Assembly (NCBI GenBank): GCA_947498025.1
Contig: CANMJR010000010.1
Location: 1-64,000 of the forward strand
Source: Helicobacteraceae bacterium
GTDB taxonomy: Bacteria; Campylobacterota; Campylobacteria; Campylobacterales; Sulfurimonadaceae
DNA length: 64,000 nucleotides
Direction of reading: 5' to 3'
Positions 37,222 through 48,920 of this stretch are shown here, piece by piece. Numbering within the stretch: position 1 is the first letter of the stretch; every line of letters begins with the position of its first letter. A model generated the notes under the pieces. The model did no database searches and was not told where the DNA came from. It saw only the letters and a program-made list of their open reading frames with translations. The translations under genes and the position numbers were made by a program.

Positions 37222-40200
37222 ATGAATTTAACGACTAAAGATATTCGCAGTTGTGTGGATGCTATAGATTTTTCCAGGGGAGTTTCCTATTATCAAAGCT
37301 CCAAGGTTCTCTCTTATGCGGTAAAAAATCATGATGCAACAAATTTAAAATTTACTTCCCGAGTGAAGGGAAGTGGTGGTAGGGTTTATGAACAAAGCAT
37401 TAAAATCGTTCTTTTAGAAAACAGATTTGTCATGCATGGCGACTGCACATGTCCTGTCGGATATAATTGCAAACATGTTGTAGCTGCAGCTCTCTCCTAT
37501 GTCGGTAATAATTTGACATCCCAAAGAGTTATAGAAAAACCCGACCAAAATTTTATGCTCAACAGATGGATAAATTTACTCCAAGAGAGTGCTAAGCCAA
37601 AGAGCGTCAATGCAAACGAGTATTTTATAACCTACAGGCTTTTTGATAAACTATCCCGCCGTAGCACGGCAGAGTTCTCGATTTACAAATCAAAAATCCT
37701 AAAAAACAGAAAACTCTCTCAGGGCACAAAAATTGATGAGTACAAATTCTTTTCCAATTACGGCTACAGTGATATAAAAAACAGCGAAGATGAAAATATA
37801 GCCATGCTGATGGAGGGTTTACGCTCAAACTTTAGAGGTACGAACGGTTTTTTTAGAGAAAAACTAGGCCACATAGTCCTTTTGGAACTTTTTAAAACCA
37901 ATCGCTGCTATTTAGATACAAATCAAATTCCGCTTAAATACATGGATGAATTGTTTGAGCTGGAGTTTATTTGGAAAAAAACCAACGATGGATATAAGCT
38001 CAAATCGAATATCACCAAAGAGTATAAACTTCTTTACACCACCCCGCCTCTGATAATTGACATACTAAATTCTCTTGTTTATAAGATGAGCGTAGAGCCA
38101 AAAGTTTTAAAAGAGCTAGAGAATTGTCCGCCGATTTCTGAGGAACAGATGCTCAAAGTGTATGAAACAGTTCAAGCAGTAGCACCAAATATACAGCTTC
38201 AAACACCCAAAGGTGTCAAAATAAAAAGCATCCAAACAAAGCCGACTCCAATTATAAAGCTCTTTTATGAAGCGGGTGAAACTCTCAATTTTAATGTTAT
38301 TGAAGTGGCTTTTATGTACGAAAATCATAAACAAAGCTACCTCCCTCAAGAGCGAAAAACATCTTTTTTAAATGAAAATATCAAAACCGAAATTTTGAGA
38401 GATTTGGAGTTTGAAGAGAGCGTAAAAAAGAGGATTGAATCATTCGGATTTGATAGTAATGTAAAAGAAAAAAACCTTTTCATGTCTTGTAGTAACATGC
38501 ATAACAGACAGGCTGAGTTAAAAATTTGGAGTGATTTTTTAGAGTTCCACATGCAGGCACTTCAGAGCGAGGGCTGGCATGTAGAAAGGGATGAGAGCTT
38601 TGAGATGAAGTTTGAACAAAACTCAAATATCGTTGTAGAGAGCAGTGATACGAATGATTGGTTCAGTCTCTCTTTTAGCGTTGTGATTGACGGAGTCGCA
38701 CAGTCTCTCGTGCCTCTTGTGAGCAGTATCATTGCAGAGTTTGACGACTATGAAAATTTGCCCCAGCGCATAAATATAGAGGTAGCGGAGAATAGTTTTG
38801 TGACTCTGCAAACCAGCCAAATTCAGCCGATTCTTAAAACAATATTTGAGCTTTTGGATAAAAAAGAGAGAGATGACACCCTGAAAATCTCCGCGTATGA
38901 CGCACATCTTATCGGGGATTTGGATGAGACTGTTATTTGGAAGGGAAGCCGTGAAATACTTGAACTCTCCAAAAAACTCAAAAATTTTGAGGGAATCAAG
39001 GCAGTTGCGCCACCGAAGTGCTTCACTGCAAGACTCAGAGATTATCAGCAAGAGGGAGTAAACTGGCTCAACTTTTTGTATGAGTTTAAGTTTGGCGGCA
39101 TTTTGGCGGATGACATGGGATTGGGTAAAACCATACAAACTCTGGTGCATCTCTCCCGCCTCAAAGAGGATGGCAAGCTTACAAACCCCTCTCTTATTAT
39201 CATGCCGACCTCGCTCATTGCAAACTGGAAAAACGAGGTCAAAAAATTTACTCCAAACCTGAGTGTTTTATCACTTCATGGGAGTGAGAGAGCCCAAAGA
39301 TTTGGTGAAATACAGAGCCATGATTTGATTCTTACGACCTATCCGCTCATTGTCCGAGACAAAGAGAAGCTCGAATCGGAGCATTTTTTATACATTATTT
39401 TGGATGAGGCACAAAAGATAAAAAATCCGACAACAAAAATGACTGTGGCTATAAAAACCCTTAAATCCGAGTATAGATTGGCTCTGAGCGGAACGCCGAT
39501 TGAGAACCATCTGGGCGAACTTTGGTCTATTTTCAGCTTCTTGATGCCGGGGTTTTTGGACACGCTGAGTTTTTTTAGAAACTACTATCAAACCCCCATA
39601 GAAAAAGAGTATAACTTTGCAAGACAAGAGATTCTGAGCAAGAGAGTCAAACCCTTTATGGTGCGACGGACAAAAGAGAGAGTAGCCCATGAGCTCCCGC
39701 TCAAATCGGAGATTATAAAATACACGCAGTTTGAAGAGAAACAGTCAAAACTCTACGAAGCCATACGGGTAACTATGGAGAAAAAAGTGCGTGAAGCGGT
39801 AAGCAAAAAGGGAATCGGCTCTTCGCACATTACCATACTCGACGCACTTCTCAAGCTTCGTCAAGTCTGTTGTGACCCCTCACTTCTCAAAATCGATGAA
39901 GCCAAAAAAGTGAAAGAGTCCGCAAAACTGGAGCTATTTTTAGACCTTTTGGATGAGCTTTTGCAGGAGGGGAGAAAAATCCTTGTCTTTTCTCAATTTA
40001 CCTCCATGTTGGCTATTATAGAGGAAAAAATTGTAGAGTTGGGTGTAAAATATACAAAGCTTACCGGCTCGACAAAAAATAGGGAAGAAGCAATTGAAAG
40101 ATTTACAAAAGGGGACGCCGATATATTTCTTATTTCCCTCAAAGCGGGCGGAGTAGGGCTAAACTTAGTAGAAGCCGACACGGTTATCCACTACGATCCA

Positions 40201-40425
40201 TGGTGGAATCCGGCGGTTGAGAACCAAGCTACGGACAGAGCCTACCGCATAGGGCAGACAAAGGCGGTTTTTGTTTATAAACTTATTGTTGAAAACTCCA
40301 TTGAGCAGAAGATTTTGGAGCTTCAAAAGAAAAAACAGTCGCTTCAAGACGGAATCTACGACAATAACCAACAGCAAGAGGATATGAAATTCAGCGGCGA
40401 TGAGCTACTTGAGTTGTTACGATGA
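37222..40425 (+). CDS. SWIM-domain SNF2-family helicase
   Basis: This 1067-residue protein begins with a SWIM zinc motif (CTCP...CKHV, about residues 75-87), has a long central region, and ends in a SNF2 motor (about 600-1050). Motor motifs include DDMGLGKTIQT (about 630), LDEAQKIKN, LSGTPIENHLGELWSI and the helicase C part ISLKAGGVGLNL with DRAYRIGQTKAVFVYKL. Such proteins remodel DNA-protein complexes; the target is unknown. It overlaps or abuts the small gene downstream. Confidence 0.92.
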   Translation: MNLTTKDIRSCVDAIDFSRGVSYYQSSKVLSYAVKNHDATNLKFTSRVKGSGGRVYEQSIKIVLLENRFVMHGDCTCPVGYNCKHVVAAALSYVGNNLTSQRVIEKPDQNFMLNRWINLLQESAKPKSVNANEYFITYRLFDKLSRRSTAEFSIYKSKILKNRKLSQGTKIDEYKFFSNYGYSDIKNSEDENIAMLMEGLRSNFRGTNGFFREKLGHIVLLELFKTNRCYLDTNQIPLKYMDELFELEFIWKKTNDGYKLKSNITKEYKLLYTTPPLIIDILNSLVYKMSVEPKVLKELENCPPISEEQMLKVYETVQAVAPNIQLQTPKGVKIKSIQTKPTPIIKLFYEAGETLNFNVIEVAFMYENHKQSYLPQERKTSFLNENIKTEILRDLEFEESVKKRIESFGFDSNVKEKNLFMSCSNMHNRQAELKIWSDFLEFHMQALQSEGWHVERDESFEMKFEQNSNIVVESSDTNDWFSLSFSVVIDGVAQSLVPLVSSIIAEFDDYENLPQRINIEVAENSFVTLQTSQIQPILKTIFELLDKKERDDTLKISAYDAHLIGDLDETVIWKGSREILELSKKLKNFEGIKAVAPPKCFTARLRDYQQEGVNWLNFLYEFKFGGILADDMGLGKTIQTLVHLSRLKEDGKLTNPSLIIMPTSLIANWKNEVKKFTPNLSVLSLHGSERAQRFGEIQSHDLILTTYPLIVRDKEKLESEHFLYIILDEAQKIKNPTTKMTVAIKTLKSEYRLALSGTPIENHLGELWSIFSFLMPGFLDTLSFFRNYYQTPIEKEYNFARQEILSKRVKPFMVRRTKERVAHELPLKSEIIKYTQFEEKQSKLYEAIRVTMEKKVREAVSKKGIGSSHITILDALLKLRQVCCDPSLLKIDEAKKVKESAKLELFLDLLDELLQEGRKILVFSQFTSMLAIIEEKIVELGVKYTKLTGSTKNREEAIERFTKGDADIFLISLKAGGVGLNLVEADTVIHYDPWWNPAVENQATDRAYRIGQTKAVFVYKLIVENSIEQKILELQKKKQSLQDGIYDNNQQQEDMKFSGDELLELLR

Positions 40426-40450
40426 ACAAATTTATGAGGGAGTTACACAA

Positions 40451-40723
40451 GTGATTTATCATTCAAAAAAAGGGGATTTAGACCTCTCAAAAATCACCAG
40501 ACTCTATCCTGCCGTGCTTGTCGATTTGCATGGCGAAATGGCGGAGATGAGTTTGGAGTGGGAGGAGCTTTACGGTGAAAAAGTGAAACTTCTTTCCTAT
40601 ATTTTGGTTTTTGATTTTACACAGCTAAGTGCGGATGAAAAAACAAGAACAGTTCTTGAGTTTGAGACAAAAGAGGAACTTATAGATACGATGAGCGAGG
40701 TAGCACAATTTTTTCAAGAGTAA
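40451..40723 (+). CDS. Small conserved-looking protein, unknown
   Basis: A 90-residue acidic protein starts at GTG 40451, which has GAGGGAG 9 bases upstream. A longer form from ATG 40400 would overlap the helicase gene by 26 bases. Readable parts are LDLSKITRLYPAVLVDLHGEMAEMSLEWEELY and SYILVFDFTQLSADEKTRTVLEFETKEELI, given here only as pointers to residues 11-42 and 50-80. No family is recognised. It sits between a helicase and a MATE exporter gene. Confidence 0.65.
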   Translation: MIYHSKKGDLDLSKITRLYPAVLVDLHGEMAEMSLEWEELYGEKVKLLSYILVFDFTQLSADEKTRTVLEFETKEELIDTMSEVAQFFQE

Positions 40724-40800
40724 TCAGTAGCGACACGAGGCATGTTTTTAAGTTAGCAATCCCCGCCGCACTCAAACATTTAGTCGATATACTCCAAATC

Positions 40801-42036
40801 ATGATTGACATGATAATGGTTGGAATGGTGAGTGTTCAGGCGCTTGCCGCTGTTGGCATGAGCATGCAGTTTATGATGGTTGTCAATGTTTTAATGACGC
40901 TTTATGTGGTGGGTGGCAATGCTCTCATCTCTCGCTACATGGGGCAAAGACGTAAAAAAAGAGCTTCGGCTTTGCTCTATTCGCTGGGAATTTTTGCTCT
41001 TTTTTTATCTCTCTTTGTGGCACTCGGCGGATATTTTGGGAGTGAATCTCTCTATGCGTTGATGGGTGCAGAGGCAGAGGTTGTGCATCAAGGCGGACTT
41101 TTCTTTGGCATCTTAGCATGTGGAATGCCTCTCATATTTTTAGATACGCTCATGTACAATGCACTCTCCGCGGCAGGAGATACGAAAAGTTCACTTTATA
41201 TAAAACTTCTCGCTGCAGCACTCAACGCTTTTTTAAACTATGTTTTTATTTTTGGGCATTTTGGCTTCGGGGCGCATGGCATTGAGGGTGCGGCGTATGC
41301 AACTTTGATAGCGTACTTTTTTAGTGTTGTCTCTTACCTATTTCTTATAAAAAATCCGCTTGCCAAGCTTACCTTCATCCCGATTATCCGCATAAAAGAT
41401 TTGATAAAAGCTTGGCATGTGGGATGGAGTGCGGCGTTAGAACGAGGGATTTCAAGCCTCTCTTTTTTACTTTTTGTAGCCATCATCGCCTATTACGGAA
41501 CTGCGGAGTTGGCCGGGTATCAGGTGGGGCTTAGAATCGAGGGAATTGCTTTTATGCCGGGATTCGGTTTTGCGATAGCGGCGATGGCGTTAATCGGGCA
41601 GAATTTGGGTGCAAACAACAAAGAGAGAGCCTTTGCCATGGGGATTATCAGCGGCAGAATCGCCTATGTTTTTATGGGATTTGTCGGTGCATGTCTCATA
41701 CTCTTTCCTGAGTTTTTGGTGGGTTTTTTTACAAAAGATGCAGCGACTCTAAAAGTGGCTTCCACTTATCTTATTTTAGTAGGTTTGGCTCAAATTCCCT
41801 TGGCTATTGTGTTCGTTTATTCGGCAGCGCTTCGCGGAGCGGGAGCGACTAAAATAACACTCTATGTCAATGTGGCATCACTTTGGATATTTAGAGTTAT
41901 ACCCTCCTATATCGCCTATAAAATGGGTTTCGGAATCATCGCAATTTTCATCATTATGAATGTTGAAACGCTCATAAAAGGAGTGGTTTTTTGGTATATT
42001 TATCAAAAGAGAGCTTGGCTGAATATAAAGATTTAG
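40801..42036 (+). CDS. MATE-family efflux protein (start unresolved)
   Basis: This multidrug and toxin exporter has about 12 membrane segments. From ATG 40801 the product has 411 residues but lacks the first half of TM1. The frame is open further upstream, and the bases at 40741-40800 encode KLAIPAALKHLVDILQI, a typical MATE TM1. No ATG, GTG or TTG precedes it in frame before the stop near 40645. Possible starts are ATT 40708, with GAGG 7 bases upstream, or ATC 40723. Another option is a -1 shift at TTTTTT near 40709 from the upstream gene. All later MATE segments look intact. Confidence 0.85.
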   Translation: MIDMIMVGMVSVQALAAVGMSMQFMMVVNVLMTLYVVGGNALISRYMGQRRKKRASALLYSLGIFALFLSLFVALGGYFGSESLYALMGAEAEVVHQGGLFFGILACGMPLIFLDTLMYNALSAAGDTKSSLYIKLLAAALNAFLNYVFIFGHFGFGAHGIEGAAYATLIAYFFSVVSYLFLIKNPLAKLTFIPIIRIKDLIKAWHVGWSAALERGISSLSFLLFVAIIAYYGTAELAGYQVGLRIEGIAFMPGFGFAIAAMALIGQNLGANNKERAFAMGIISGRIAYVFMGFVGACLILFPEFLVGFFTKDAATLKVASTYLILVGLAQIPLAIVFVYSAALRGAGATKITLYVNVASLWIFRVIPSYIAYKMGFGIIAIFIIMNVETLIKGVVFWYIYQKRAWLNIKI

Positions 42037-42046
42037 TTGAAAATGC

Positions 42047-42052
42047 TATAAT
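42047..42052 (+). promoter_or_regulatory. -10 element before the GGDEF/EAL gene
   Basis: TATAAT lies 44 bases upstream of the ATG at 42097, followed by AAGGG as ribosome site. It suggests this gene is transcribed apart from the MATE gene. Confidence 0.55.
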
Positions 42053-42096
42053 CCAAAAAGATTGATGCGTATCCATAATTGCAAGGGAATATATAA

Positions 42097-44268
42097 ATGA
42101 ATATTGAAAAACAAACAAAACGAAATACGCTGATTCTTATTTCATTTATTTTGGTCGTCTTTGGGATAGTAATATATCTGTTTTTAAATGTTCAATTTAA
42201 AAATTCAGTAAATGAGCAATTTGAATCATTGTCCAAAAGCACGGAGACACTTTATAATTTAAACTTAGAAAATCAAACTGAAAAATTTAATCACGAACTA
42301 GATACTATTATTTCGGCAGATGGTTTGTCAGAGGCAGTGGCAAAGGGTAATTATGAGCAGATAAAATCCATTGTAACACCTTATTATAAACATATAAAAG
42401 AGACTAACAGCGGCGTTGATATTCTTACCTTTCGTTCGAGTGAGGGCGTAACACTCTTTCGTGCCCATAAGCCTGAAGAGTATGGTGATAAAATAAACGA
42501 AAAAAGAAAACTTATCACGGATACAGATAGGTTAAAAACCTCTCTCAATGGATTTGAAGTCGGTAAATTTGAGATGACATACCGCATTACAAAGCCACTC
42601 TTTTATAATAATAGATATGTCGGAAATTTTGAAATAGGTATCAACCCGACTAGCTTTATAAAAGATTTAACCAAAATATTAAAGATAGACATGGGAATAG
42701 CAATAGATAAATCCCTCCTAAATATCATGTTAAATCCCACTGCTATTTCTATAAATGATAAATATGTATTAGCAGAGGGGAGTGATAATTTAAAAAATCA
42801 CTTTGCGCAGAATCATCATCATAATGGAGATGCAGAGTTCTTTAAAACTGACATGAGTATTCCTCTGAAAAATCATTTATCAGAGACATTGGGCTATTTG
42901 GTTGTTGGATTTGATACATCAGAAATGCTTCAAAGAGATAAAGATTTTATCAATTATCTGTTTTTTATACTTGCCATTATGATATTTTTAGTAGGGAATA
43001 TATTACATCAAAGTTTTGAAATTGTTTTAAAACAATTTAAAAGGCAGATATATACTGACCATTTAACAGGTTTAAAAAATCGATATGCCCTCAATAATGC
43101 ACTATCTTCCCCACAAAGCCATGCGCTTATTTTGAGTAATATAAAAGAGTTTAGTCTCATAAATGAGCTCTATGGCATAGATATAGGTAATCAAATTCTT
43201 ATTAAAGTGGCAGAGGCTTTTGAGAGTTTTGCGTCAGAATATGAATTGACCGCATACAGAGTTGCGGGGGATGAATTCGTAGTGTTCAAAGAGGAGAAAT
43301 TTTTTGATGTAGAAAAATATAATAGTTTAGTGGATGCCTTGCATCTTAAGATAAACTCACTGAAAATTTCAGTGGATGGAGTAGATGAGATTATTGGCAT
43401 TGAATTATGCTCAGGTGTAGCATTTGACCATGACCACTCTCTTGAGGATGCTCAAATGGCGCTTAAAAAAGCAAAAAAGCAATCTCTTCCATATCTGATG
43501 TATTCACAGCAAGTAGATACAAAAGAGCACTCGCAGAGAGTTATGAAAGTAAAACGAACGCTTAGACATGCGGTTGAGCATAATAATATTATTCCATTCT
43601 TTCAGCCAATAACAGATAGAGACGGAAAATTTGTTAAGTATGAATCCCTAGTCAGAATTATTGTGTTTGAAGAGGGTGAAAAAAGAGTCCTGCTTCCGGA
43701 TGATTTTCTTGATATCTCTATGAAAAGCGGTCTCTATATAAAAATAGCAAAAAGTATGTTAAAACAGAGCTTAGATCTTTTTGTTAACAGAGATGAAAAA
43801 ATTTCTATAAATTTTTTACCAAATGATTTTTTTAATTCATCTCTGATGGACATACTGATAGAGGGAATAGAAAATTTTGATTCACCGGATAAAATTGTTG
43901 TTGAAATAACAGAACAAGAGGGTGTAGAAAATTTTGAAAGATTAGTGAGAGTTGTGAAGCAATTAAGAAAGTTGGGTGTTCTCATTGCTATTGACGATTT
44001 TGGCAGCGGTTATGCAAACTATGCTCATATTTTGGAAATCAAACCGGATTATATAAAGATAGACGGGTCACTTATAAAGAATATATTAACAGATAGGGAC
44101 TCACAAATCTTAGTAAAAAGTATTGTGGATTTTGCACGAGAGTTAAATATAACGACTGTTGCAGAGTACGTTGAAACTGAAGAGATATTTGAGCTGCTTA
44201 AAGAATATGGTGTGAATGAATTTCAGGGCTACTACTTTGGTCGCCCGACTGATTTGCTAAATCAATAA
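42097..44268 (+). CDS. Cache-like sensor with GGDEF and EAL domains
   Basis: This inner-membrane c-di-GMP protein has 723 residues. TM1 is at about 10-32, a periplasmic sensor of Cache-like type spans about 33-285 (ILTFRSSEGVTLFRAHKPEEYGD region), TM2 is at about 287-307, a GGDEF domain at about 320-470 and an EAL domain at about 485-720. The cyclase motif reads AGDEF (about 389), an allowed variant. The EAL motif reads ESL (about 514), and downstream EAL motifs such as IDDFGSGY and KIDGSLI are intact. Both activities are possible; hydrolysis seems likelier. Confidence 0.88.
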   Translation: MNIEKQTKRNTLILISFILVVFGIVIYLFLNVQFKNSVNEQFESLSKSTETLYNLNLENQTEKFNHELDTIISADGLSEAVAKGNYEQIKSIVTPYYKHIKETNSGVDILTFRSSEGVTLFRAHKPEEYGDKINEKRKLITDTDRLKTSLNGFEVGKFEMTYRITKPLFYNNRYVGNFEIGINPTSFIKDLTKILKIDMGIAIDKSLLNIMLNPTAISINDKYVLAEGSDNLKNHFAQNHHHNGDAEFFKTDMSIPLKNHLSETLGYLVVGFDTSEMLQRDKDFINYLFFILAIMIFLVGNILHQSFEIVLKQFKRQIYTDHLTGLKNRYALNNALSSPQSHALILSNIKEFSLINELYGIDIGNQILIKVAEAFESFASEYELTAYRVAGDEFVVFKEEKFFDVEKYNSLVDALHLKINSLKISVDGVDEIIGIELCSGVAFDHDHSLEDAQMALKKAKKQSLPYLMYSQQVDTKEHSQRVMKVKRTLRHAVEHNNIIPFFQPITDRDGKFVKYESLVRIIVFEEGEKRVLLPDDFLDISMKSGLYIKIAKSMLKQSLDLFVNRDEKISINFLPNDFFNSSLMDILIEGIENFDSPDKIVVEITEQEGVENFERLVRVVKQLRKLGVLIAIDDFGSGYANYAHILEIKPDYIKIDGSLIKNILTDRDSQILVKSIVDFARELNITTVAEYVETEEIFELLKEYGVNEFQGYYFGRPTDLLNQ

Positions 44269-44284
44269 AATACGGAAATATTAA

Positions 44285-46943
<2,659 letters not shown>

Positions 46944-46975
46944 TTTTGTTCATTTTCATGTTTGCTTGAGTTTTA

Positions 46976-46985
46976 ATCGTACGAT
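46976..46985. promoter_or_regulatory. Palindrome ATCGTACGAT upstream of the coiled-coil gene
   Basis: A perfect 10-base palindrome about 52 bases upstream of the next start. Its half AATCGTAC is the same as the half-sites of the inverted repeat before the Fic gene at 47545-47571, so both may be operators for one regulator. Confidence 0.5.
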
Positions 46986-47037
46986 ATGTATTTCCACTCG
47001 GAGAGTAGGAATAAGAAAAGAAAGGAAAAGATGAAAT

Positions 47038-47475
47038 ATGTATGAAAAAGCTAGTTTTGTTTTTTGGACAACTTTAATTCTGTATATAATTACTTTAGCA
47101 ACTGTTAGTTATGTTGGTGTTTATATTACTTATATTGCTCTTCCATTCATTGTTATATCTGGATTAATAATGAAATTTTCTGAACCGAGTCAACGAAGTA
47201 AAGAAATAATGAACACAACAAAAGCAACTTTAAAAACAGTTGAAAATACAACAAATAGCATTCTAAATGAAACAAATTCATTTTTAGAAGAAATAAATAA
47301 TTCTTTGGAAAAAATCAATTTACTCAACCAAAAAATAAAACCTCTAAAAAACAAGGTACACAAATTAGAAATACAAAAACTTGATAATAAGCTTCATAAT
47401 AGAGTTAATGACAATAAAGATATAGATAATGAAATTATAATGTTAAAAGACAAGATTAAAGAAATTGAAACTTAA
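47038..47475 (+). CDS. Membrane protein with coiled-coil tail, unknown
   Basis: This 145-residue protein has two membrane segments (about residues 8-27 and 30-47) and a long Asn/Lys-rich coiled coil (about 55-145). It is notably AT-rich and rich in Asn, unlike the flanking housekeeping genes. No family is recognised. It lies between tlyA and the Fic gene and is preceded by a palindrome that shares a half-site with the Fic operator. An earlier ATG at 47031 opens only a four-codon frame. Confidence 0.65.
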   Translation: MYEKASFVFWTTLILYIITLATVSYVGVYITYIALPFIVISGLIMKFSEPSQRSKEIMNTTKATLKTVENTTNSILNETNSFLEEINNSLEKINLLNQKIKPLKNKVHKLEIQKLDNKLHNRVNDNKDIDNEIIMLKDKIKEIET

Positions 47476-47544
47476 CTCCTTCCCACTTTTTAAGAATGCA
47501 AACGAAAAAACGATACGAAAAATTGAGTTTTTCATACCGTTTAT

Positions 47545-47571
47545 GGTACGATTATAGTTTTGAATCGTACC
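47545..47571. promoter_or_regulatory. Inverted repeat at the Fic gene start (operator candidate)
   Basis: GGTACGATT (47545-47553) and AATCGTACC (47563-47571) form a perfect 9-bp inverted repeat with a 9-base spacer, ending 18 bases before the ATG at 47590. A nearby CATACC at 47533-47538 may be a third half-site. Placement over the start region suggests a repressor site, most simply for the Fic protein's own C-terminal helix-turn-helix. Confidence 0.6.
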
Positions 47572-47589
47572 ACCAAAGGAATAAACTCT

Positions 47590-48720
47590 ATGAAACGCTG
47601 GATTTGGCAACAAGATAATTATCCAAACTTTACATATGACTTTAAAAAGCTTGAAGAACTTATTCAAAAAGTATCGTTAGAACAAGGGTATCTCATAGCC
47701 ATAACGCAAATTATGGATAAAAAAAATATTGCAAAAAGACAATTTGATGCTTTAATGAGTGAAGCGATGAACACCTCTGCGATAGAAGGGGAGATGCTCA
47801 ACCGTGATAGCGTAAAGGCTTCTATTCAAAGAAAACTCGGTTTTAAAGAGGGAAATTCTAACAGGATAGATGAAGTCTCTGATAACCTTATAGAGATACT
47901 GATAGATGCAAATACAAACCACCATGACACTCTCACCATAGAGCGACTTTTTGGTTGGCATAATGCCCTTTTTCCAAAAGGGTACAGCGGATTTTATAAA
48001 ATCAACACGGCATCGTTTCGAGGTGAAGAGACAATGGAAATAGTAGGTTCTATTGCCGGAGGAGAAGAGGTTTTTTATGAAGCACCTCCAAAAGAGAGAG
48101 TAGAAAAAGAGATGCAACAGTTTTTAAACTGGTTCAACACAACGCCATCAAGCTTGATAAAAGCTTGTATTACGCATCTTTGGTTTGTTATTATTCATCC
48201 CTTTGATGATGGAAACGGCAGGATTGCCAGAGCAATTACCGATTTGGTACTATCAAATATTGAAAACTCTAAAGTTTCAAGACTCTACTCCATGTCAAGT
48301 GCTATCCATGCGGATAGAAAAAATTACTATAAAGTCCTCGAACAAACGACTGGATACATCAAAAAAGCGGATAATCGGCTTGATATTACTCTTTGGTGTG
48401 AATGGTTTTTATCTACTCTATACACAGCATTGAAGCAAACGAAAAAAAAGTTAGACTCTATTGTGGATAAAACAAATTTTTGGGATAAATATAAAAACGG
48501 CAACCTCAATGCACGACAGACAAAGGTGCTTAACTTTATTCTTGATATCGGCATTGAAAATTTCAAAGGAAACATAAGTAAAAAAAAGTATATGAGCCTA
48601 GCTAACGCAGCTTCAACTACTGCTTCAAGAGATATAACACAACTACTTGAGATTGGATGTATAAAGCAAAAAGAGGGAACAAGCGGAAGAAATATCTGTT
48701 ATGAGATAGTTTTGGAGTAA
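47590..48720 (+). CDS. Fic-domain protein (DUF4172 type) with C-terminal winged helix
   Basis: Fic proteins usually transfer AMP to a target protein. The N-terminal DUF4172-like part (WIWQQDNYPNFTYD) carries the inhibitory motif TSAIEGE, which fits [S/T]xxxE[G/N] and makes this a self-inhibited type. The catalytic loop HPFDDGNGRIAR (His near 203) is intact. The C-terminal part (about 300-376) looks like a winged helix (MSLANAASTTASRDITQLLE). Start 47590 has AAAGGA 9 bases upstream; the longer frame from 47560 would begin inside the inverted repeat. No separate antitoxin gene is required by this class. Confidence 0.9.
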   Translation: MKRWIWQQDNYPNFTYDFKKLEELIQKVSLEQGYLIAITQIMDKKNIAKRQFDALMSEAMNTSAIEGEMLNRDSVKASIQRKLGFKEGNSNRIDEVSDNLIEILIDANTNHHDTLTIERLFGWHNALFPKGYSGFYKINTASFRGEETMEIVGSIAGGEEVFYEAPPKERVEKEMQQFLNWFNTTPSSLIKACITHLWFVIIHPFDDGNGRIARAITDLVLSNIENSKVSRLYSMSSAIHADRKNYYKVLEQTTGYIKKADNRLDITLWCEWFLSTLYTALKQTKKKLDSIVDKTNFWDKYKNGNLNARQTKVLNFILDIGIENFKGNISKKKYMSLANAASTTASRDITQLLEIGCIKQKEGTSGRNICYEIVLE

Positions 48721-48920
48721 AAAATAAGAGTTCAGACGAGACAAATCCACATGCCAAGAATATGAGTATAATCTTGACTAACTTATTGCATCACGATACT
48801 ATTCTGAGATTATAAAGACTCTATTGGCTCAATCTGTAAAAAGCTTATGACTTGTACAAAACTTACGAAAAAGAGAAAAAAAATATACAAAATATTGTAC
48901 GAAGAGTTGCATAGACAGAG
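48721..48920. other. 200-base gap after the Fic gene
   Basis: The gap holds the TCCACATGCC word at 48746-48755 and AT-rich sequence with TTGTAC/GTAC motifs. No gene or clear promoter is visible; it may be worn sequence at the edge of the Fic patch. Confidence 0.4.

Noticed and set aside
38623..39150. Minus-strand 175-residue frame inside the helicase gene
   Set aside because: The plus-strand helicase is conserved throughout this stretch; the reverse frame has no family features.
47038..48720. Classical two-gene Fic toxin-antitoxin pair
   Set aside because: The Fic protein carries its own inhibitory motif, and the upstream gene encodes a membrane coiled-coil protein, not a small antitoxin; only shared operators link them.
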